Assembly: GCF_004321985.1 (NCBI RefSeq)
Contig: NZ_SCQN01000048.1
Span: 62,001-126,000, forward strand
Source of the DNA: Castellaniella sp.
Lineage (GTDB): Bacteria; Pseudomonadota; Gammaproteobacteria; Burkholderiales; Burkholderiaceae_B
Reading direction: 5' to 3'
DNA length: 64,000 nt
The notes below the pieces were generated by a model, which was given only the letters and a program-made list of their open reading frames with translations, made no database searches and was not told the origin of the DNA. Positions 58,401-64,000 of the stretch are shown here, piece after piece. Every line of letters starts with the position of its first letter. Position 1 is the first letter of the stretch. The position numbers and the translations under genes are program-made.

Positions 58401-59076
58401 TGAGTTCCGCCACCTGGACGATGCGCGCGACCTGATTGCGCGCCGCTGCAAGGTCCGAGGCTGGGAGATGCACATCGACGCGCTGCACCAATGGCTGCTG
58501 GGTCTTGCGAGCGCGGACTGGCGGCTGGCGCTCGCGAACGGTCCGGTGTTGCGCTTCGATCATGTCCAGGCGTGCCTGCCCGAGATGGAATTCTGGCTGC
58601 CGGTGGTGGGTGTGGATGTGGCCAGGATGGATGCGCTGATCACGGCGCAGTTCTTCCCGGGGATGGACCGGCCGCCGCTTGCGTCGGCCCACCTGAACGG
58701 CATGTTCAAGGGCTACATCGATCTGGTGCTGCAGGCCGATGATCGATATTACCTGGTCGATTACAAGTCCAATGATCTGGGCTCCCGGGTATCCGGGTAT
58801 GGTCCGGATGCGCTGGCCCGTGCCATGTGTGCTGCGCGTTACGACGTCCAGATGCTCATGTATGTACTGGCCTTGCACCGCCAGTTGAAGGCCCGCCTGC
58901 CGGGCTACGACTATGACCGCGATATGGGCGGCGCCGTCTATCTGTTCCTGCGCGGGCAGGAGACCCCTGGCCAGGGGCTGCTGGCGCAACATCCGCCGAA
59001 ATCCCTGATTGATGCACTGGATGTGTTGTTCGGGGGCGGAGATGACGGAAACCACGAGGAGAATGGCGGTGGGTGA
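55429..59076 (+). CDS. recB: exodeoxyribonuclease V beta subunit
   Basis: 1215-residue helicase-nuclease. Walker A ASAGTGKTWT near residue 24, motif Ia LTFTEAAARELRDR, motif II LIDEFQDTDPLQYRIF, motif III/IV with IGDPKQSIYGFRGADV, and motif VI KLYVALTRA. The C-terminal nuclease has the D-Y-K active site in YYLVDYKSNDLG. It loads RecA and resects double-strand ends together with RecC and RecD. No ptrA lies between recC and recB. Confidence 0.96.
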   Translation: MPTIHSVDPLQFELHGSHLIEASAGTGKTWTIAALYVRLVLGHGGQPAHLPADILVLTFTEAAARELRDRIRARLSQAADAFAVPEGADAPDAAGGDVFLAGLRAQYPPHEWPNAARLLGLAAESMDEASIFTIHAWCARVLREHAFDSGSLFEQDLQTDLREPVRQVAWDYWRSQVAALDAAGLEQALSVWPEPGKLLELAPLLTLEAPPAPDVPLAQVCEQAAARRSGRLRALKQPWEQGADELGNWLESIRGGLKHYNSAHVQRWVGTLQSWATDPAQEVLDLKTGWERLVPEGIAGWWSGDGPAPAHPLSAALAGLKDDLANLPSARAPLLQHAAGWMALRLQQALASSAQMGFDGLLTSLAQALEGDRSRFLAQTLRRQFPIVLIDEFQDTDPLQYRIFDRIYDVARNDPETALILIGDPKQSIYGFRGADVHTYLRAARDCASRVHTLGRNFRASHAMVDAVNRCFQHRGESPFLTGLRDETIAFEPVQSQGRGDAWRVEGCAGVALNAIWVAPQAPGEALAVGSYREQAATLCAGRIASILALGRAGRAGFDEVEHGFRAVRPADVAVLVNSHAEARQIRAALGQAGLRSVYLSERDSVYDSPLSLELFVCLQACAQPEDERAVRAALATPLLGLSLVRLAELVEDENAWDEQVARFQTYHRCWRQRGVLPMLRALLQDFGVAARLLAEGADGERQLTDCLHLAELLQQASGHLDGEQAVLRFLDQQRQSTTDEDARRLRLESDEGLVRVVTVHKSKGLEYPLVFLPFVCVAPSVRRDRNPARLMQGGHSVWVMEPDDDQIRQQALERLGEEVRKLYVALTRACHAAWVVLGPLKALVDSGIGHVLGEDLRSAWEDLAGNTMGSVAWDQLDGYGEWHRFQENELQPLGPARQLAGPVVAQPWWIASYSALHRPDAAHDDNRALWPAPQSPSEDVLRENRLAPAAAIVVPEASIDEDLSGPLRDFPRGSEAGTFLHGLLEWAGRREFRHLDDARDLIARRCKVRGWEMHIDALHQWLLGLASADWRLALANGPVLRFDHVQACLPEMEFWLPVVGVDVARMDALITAQFFPGMDRPPLASAHLNGMFKGYIDLVLQADDRYYLVDYKSNDLGSRVSGYGPDALARAMCAARYDVQMLMYVLALHRQLKARLPGYDYDRDMGGAVYLFLRGQETPGQGLLAQHPPKSLIDALDVLFGGGDDGNHEENGGG

Positions 59077-61096
59077 TGGGCCTGTGGAAGGGGTATCTGC
59101 CGAATCTGTCGCCGGGCCGCTGCCCACGTGGCTGGCCTATCCGGCGGCCCAGGGCGTGCGCGATCTGGATTTGGCCTTGGGCCGGTTCCTGGTTCGGCAG
59201 GCGCCGCAGGCGCCTGAAGCCGCCCTGCGGCTGGCTGTCCTGTGCAGTGCCCGCCTGGCTCAGGGCCATCCGTGCCTGGATTTGGCCGACCTCTGCCGCC
59301 ACTGGCGGACTGCGCTTCCCGAGGCCTGGCGGGCCGAGACGGACCCTGATCGGCCGGCCTGGCTGCCCGCGGACGAAGATGCTTGCCGCTCGGTGCTGGC
59401 GTTCGCCCCGTTCGTGGGAGACGGCACCGGCGACGATCCTCTGGTGCGGCACGCCCACCGGCTGTATCTGGCGCGCTACTGGCGGGCGGCCACGCGCATT
59501 CGCGTGGGCATCACGCGGCGGCTTTCCATCGTGACGGCGGAATCGGGCGACGCAGCGCTGGCGCGGCGCTGGCTGGATCGGGTGTTTGCGCCCGGCGGTG
59601 GCGTTGACGATCCGAACTGGCAGAAGATCGCCTGCGCCAACGCGTTGTTGCACGGTTTTTCCATCATCACCGGTGGACCAGGCACGGGCAAGACGACGAC
59701 CGTGGTCCAGTTGCTGGCCGTCTTGCAGGGCCTGGCGCAGGCTCGAGGCCTCTCGCGCGGCCTGCGCATTTGCCTGGCCGCCCCGACCGGCAAGGCTGCC
59801 TCTCGGCTGAATGAATCCATCGCGGGAGCACTTGGCTATCTTCGGGAGGGCGCCGATGCGGGCTTGCAAAGCGCCCTGGACCGGGTTCCAGCCCAGGTTG
59901 TCACCCTGCACCGGCTGCTGGGCAGCCGCCCGGATACGCGCCGCCTGACCTATCACGCCGAGCATCCGCTTGATCTGGATGTGTTGGTCGTTGATGAGGC
60001 ATCCATGATGGATATCGAAATGACCGATGCCGTCCTCGCCGCGCTGCCGGATCACGCCCGGCTGGTCCTGCTGGGAGACCGCGACCAGTTGGCGTCGGTC
60101 GAGGCGGGCGCGGTGCTGGGAGAACTATGCGCGCGTGCGTTGGATGGTCACTACAGGCCTGATCACTGCGAGCGTCTGCGCACTTTTTGCGGTCAGGCGC
60201 CTGGTGTGCAGTGGCAGGATGTGGATGGCACGCCGCTGGATCAGGGCGTCGTGATGCTGCGCCAGAGCCATCGGTTCGATTCGGAAAGCGGCATTGGGCG
60301 CCTTGCGGCAGCTGTGAATGCACAGGACACGGCGGCCGTTGCGGGGCTGCTGCAGCATCCATTGCCGGGTTTGCGGTTCCTGCCGCTTCAGGCGGCCGGT
60401 GGTGGAAAGCGATCAGTGGATTGGCTTGAGGACGCTGGTGTGCTGGGGCCGTCGGGCTATCCGTCATGGTTTGCCGTCTTGCGGGATGCCAGGCCCCCGC
60501 CGGGTGCCGAGCAGCCGGAGCTGGATCGGTGGGCGGGCGCCGTCCTGGCCTGTCAGGCCCGCTTTCAGGTGCTGTGCGCCTTGCGCGCCGGGCCCTGGGG
60601 GGTTCAGGGCCTGAACCAGCTGATCGAGTCTCGTCTGCGGGCGCGTGGCTGCATCGCCCCGGATGCCGGGCCCTGGTACCCGGGGCGCCCGGTTCTGGTC
60701 ACGCGCAATCAGCCGGGTCTGGGGCTGGCCAACGGCGACATTGGTATCACGCTGAACTTGCCTGATCGGCGGCGGGCCGGCCGGTACATGTTGCGGGTGG
60801 CCTTCGCTGGGTCGGGAGGTAACCCGGTACGCTGGGTTTCCCCGGCACGGCTTCCGGAGATCGAGACGGTATACGCGCTGACGGTGCACAAGTCGCAGGG
60901 GTCCGAATTTGATCAGGTGGTCCTGGTGCTTCCCGACCGGCCGGGGCCCCTGCTCACACGCGAGTTGTTGTATACCGGAGTGACGCGGGCGCGTGGGTCC
61001 CTGGTGCTGGTGTTGCCGGGTTCGCCCGACTTGTTGGCGGAGGCTGTGCGTCATGCGACGCATCGTGCCGGCGGGATCTGGGACCCCGATGCTTGA
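59042..61096 (+). CDS. recD: exodeoxyribonuclease V alpha subunit
   Basis: 684-residue SF1B 5'-3' helicase. Walker A GGPGTGKTTTV near residue 221, AAPTGKAASRLNESI, motif II VVDEASMMDIEM, motif III LLGDRDQLASVEAG, and the C-terminal TVHKSQGSEFDQV and LYTGVTRARG. It is longer than E. coli RecD (608) mainly at the N terminus. The start is uncertain: ATG at 59042 is preferred and overlaps recB by 35 bases; ATG at 59063 is an alternative with GAGGAG too close. Confidence 0.94.
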   Translation: MTETTRRMAVGDGPVEGVSAESVAGPLPTWLAYPAAQGVRDLDLALGRFLVRQAPQAPEAALRLAVLCSARLAQGHPCLDLADLCRHWRTALPEAWRAETDPDRPAWLPADEDACRSVLAFAPFVGDGTGDDPLVRHAHRLYLARYWRAATRIRVGITRRLSIVTAESGDAALARRWLDRVFAPGGGVDDPNWQKIACANALLHGFSIITGGPGTGKTTTVVQLLAVLQGLAQARGLSRGLRICLAAPTGKAASRLNESIAGALGYLREGADAGLQSALDRVPAQVVTLHRLLGSRPDTRRLTYHAEHPLDLDVLVVDEASMMDIEMTDAVLAALPDHARLVLLGDRDQLASVEAGAVLGELCARALDGHYRPDHCERLRTFCGQAPGVQWQDVDGTPLDQGVVMLRQSHRFDSESGIGRLAAAVNAQDTAAVAGLLQHPLPGLRFLPLQAAGGGKRSVDWLEDAGVLGPSGYPSWFAVLRDARPPPGAEQPELDRWAGAVLACQARFQVLCALRAGPWGVQGLNQLIESRLRARGCIAPDAGPWYPGRPVLVTRNQPGLGLANGDIGITLNLPDRRRAGRYMLRVAFAGSGGNPVRWVSPARLPEIETVYALTVHKSQGSEFDQVVLVLPDRPGPLLTRELLYTGVTRARGSLVLVLPGSPDLLAEAVRHATHRAGGIWDPDA

Positions 61097-61124
61097 AGGG
61101 CCAGAGAGCATGGAGGAACGTGTC

Positions 61125-62609
61125 ATGAACGAGCGGGGCGGACAGGTGTCGGATCTTGTGCTCCTGACGCCTGCCCAGATGGCGGTGGCGGATCGTCTGA
61201 CCATCGACGCAGGGATTCCCGGTGCCAGCCTGATGGCGGCGGCGGGTGCCACGGTGGCACATGCCATCCAGGCGCGTTGGTCGCCGGTCCCGGCCGTGGT
61301 GTTGTGCGGTCCCGGCAACAATGGGGGCGACGGATGGGTCGTGGCCCGTCTCCTGCAGGAGGCCGGCTGGCCAGTTCGTGTTGCTCTGTGGGGTGAGCGG
61401 GATCGCCTGCGGGGAGATGCGGCCTGGGCGGCCAGCACCTGGCAGGGTTCAGTGGAGCGCGCTCAGCCGGAAATGTTGGCAGGCGCCGGGCTGATCGTGG
61501 ATGGCCTGCTGGGGGCGGGCCTCAGCCGGCCGCTGGAAGGTGGCCTGCGCACCCTGGTCGAGGCGGTCAATGCCAGCCTCGCCCTGGTGTGTGCCATCGA
61601 TGTCCCCAGCGGACTGGATGGGGCCAGTGGCCGGGTCATGGGGGCTGCCATCCGTGCAGACCTTACGGTGACGTTCTTCCGGCGCAAACCGGGCCACGTG
61701 CTTCTGCCCGGGCGCCTGCTGTGCGGCGAACTGGTCTGCGCCGACATCGGCATCCAGGCCTCGGTACTGGCGACCATTGCGCCGCGTTTCTGGGTGAATG
61801 GCCCGGATCTCTGGTGGGAACGGTTCCCGTGGCCCGATGCGGCCGGCCACAAGTACCGCCGCGGTCATGCGCTGGTGGTGGGCGGCGGGACCATGCTGGG
61901 AGCGAGCCGCCTCGCCTGCCTGGCAGCGGCCCGGTTGGGCGCGGGACTGGTCACGCTGGCGGTGCCAGCCGGCGCCTGGGCGATTCAGGCAGGGGCATTG
62001 ACGTCAGTCATGGTCGAGGCACTGCCGGTCGATGGCGACGTGTCAGCCGCGCTGGACGATTCCAGGCGCAACGCGCTTCTGATTGGTCCCGGCCTGGGTC
62101 GTTCGCCCGCCGCGCGCTCGCAGGTGCTCGCCTTGCTGGCGACGGGGCGTCCATGTGTACTGGATGCTGACGCGTTGACCGTGTTCGCCAGCCAGCCCGA
62201 GTTGCTGTTGCGCGCCCTGCATGGAGGCTGCGTGTTGACCCCGCACGAAGGTGAATTTGCGCGCTTGTTCGAGCTTGAAGGCGATAAACTGCAGCGAGCG
62301 GCAGGGGCCGCGCGTGCCAGCGGTGCGGTCGTGTTGCTCAAGGGCGCCGATACGGTGGTGGCGGCGCCGGATGGGCGGTGCGTCATCAACGACAATGCAC
62401 CGCCCACGCTTGCGACCGCGGGTGCCGGCGACGTGCTGGCAGGCATGGTGACGGGCCTGGTTGCGGCGGGCATGCCGACGTTTGAAGCCGCCTGTGCGGC
62501 GGTCTGGCTGCACGGTCTGGCGGCGGATCAGCTGGGGCTGGGGCTGCTGGCCGAGGACTTGCCGTCCGCGCTGCCGGGGGCCTTGCAGGCTCTGGCACGT
62601 CTGGGTTGA
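61125..62609 (+). CDS. nnr: bifunctional NAD(P)HX epimerase/dehydratase
   Basis: 494-residue fusion of a YjeF_N epimerase (about 1-215; VLCGPGNNGGDGWVVARLL, AIDVPSGLDG) and an ADP/ATP-dependent dehydratase of ribokinase fold (about 235-490; GHALVVGGGTMLGAS, DADALT, TPHEGEFARL, NDNAPPTLATAGAGDVLAGM). It repairs hydrated NADH and NADPH. The ATG at 61125 has GGAGGA 8-13 bases upstream and lies 28 bases after recD; ATGs at 61089 and 61110 are alternatives. Confidence 0.93.
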   Translation: MNERGGQVSDLVLLTPAQMAVADRLTIDAGIPGASLMAAAGATVAHAIQARWSPVPAVVLCGPGNNGGDGWVVARLLQEAGWPVRVALWGERDRLRGDAAWAASTWQGSVERAQPEMLAGAGLIVDGLLGAGLSRPLEGGLRTLVEAVNASLALVCAIDVPSGLDGASGRVMGAAIRADLTVTFFRRKPGHVLLPGRLLCGELVCADIGIQASVLATIAPRFWVNGPDLWWERFPWPDAAGHKYRRGHALVVGGGTMLGASRLACLAAARLGAGLVTLAVPAGAWAIQAGALTSVMVEALPVDGDVSAALDDSRRNALLIGPGLGRSPAARSQVLALLATGRPCVLDADALTVFASQPELLLRALHGGCVLTPHEGEFARLFELEGDKLQRAAGAARASGAVVLLKGADTVVAAPDGRCVINDNAPPTLATAGAGDVLAGMVTGLVAAGMPTFEAACAAVWLHGLAADQLGLGLLAEDLPSALPGALQALARLG

Positions 62610-62627
62610 ATCAAGGGGAAGGGCGAT

Positions 62628-64000
<1,373 letters not shown>

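Overview
The window reads as a GC-rich betaproteobacterial chromosome, most likely order Burkholderiales, family Alcaligenaceae. The reasons are the rpsU-dnaG-rpoD macromolecular-synthesis operon, an RpoD with a long Ala/Lys-rich N-terminal extension, and a protocatechuate 4,5-cleavage operon in the gene order known from Comamonas pmd. No rRNA, tRNA, insertion sequence, phage or CRISPR array was found, and no gene-free stretch exceeds 300 bases.

Layout. (1) 1-5.46 kb is core: a phosphoribosyltransferase, rpsU, dnaG and rpoD, closed by a strong bidirectional terminator. (2) 5.46-31 kb is a catabolic region for lignin-type aromatic acids that converges on protocatechuate: pobR/pobA (4-hydroxybenzoate), vanAB with a MarR regulator (vanillate), mobA (3-hydroxybenzoate) and a solo P450. 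A LysR-type regulator is divergent from ligJ-ligK-ligI-ligA-ligB-ligC (meta cleavage to pyruvate and oxaloacetate). That operon continues into a complete branched-chain-amino-acid-type ABC importer and mobA. Two more stand-alone substrate-binding proteins, close paralogues of the operon's own, lie on either side. (3) 31-38.3 kb holds a LysR gene divergent from a benzoylformate-decarboxylase-like enzyme, an aromatic aldehyde dehydrogenase and a three-part TRAP transporter. (4) 38.3-44.8 kb (minus strand) holds an incomplete threonate/tetronate cluster (otnK, ltnD, otnC), an AEC permease, a BenE benzoate transporter and a degenerate-EAL/HDOD protein. (5) 44.9-51.7 kb carries an aminotransferase, an ABC-2 exporter, a two-component system next to a Spy/CpxP-like protein, an NlpC/P60 lipoprotein and a YggS-family PLP protein. 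(6) 51.9-64 kb carries recC-recB-recD, a bifunctional NAD(P)HX repair enzyme, a HAD phosphatase and the start of tadA.

The most interesting signal is a composite promoter found three times, upstream of the lig operon, of the third substrate-binding protein and of an aldo/keto reductase. Each copy has a direct repeat YATARC-N7-YATARC, then TAGTG, then a TTAWCN-type -35 and a perfectly spaced (17 bp) SATAAT -10. It suggests a single regulator, probably the LysR-type protein at 16.1-17.0 kb, controlling a protocatechuate regulon. Other points are perfect hairpins after all three binding-protein genes, a tandem dyad operator in front of vanA, an FNR/ANR-like box upstream of a P450 with an unusual I-helix, and several unassigned perfect palindromes.
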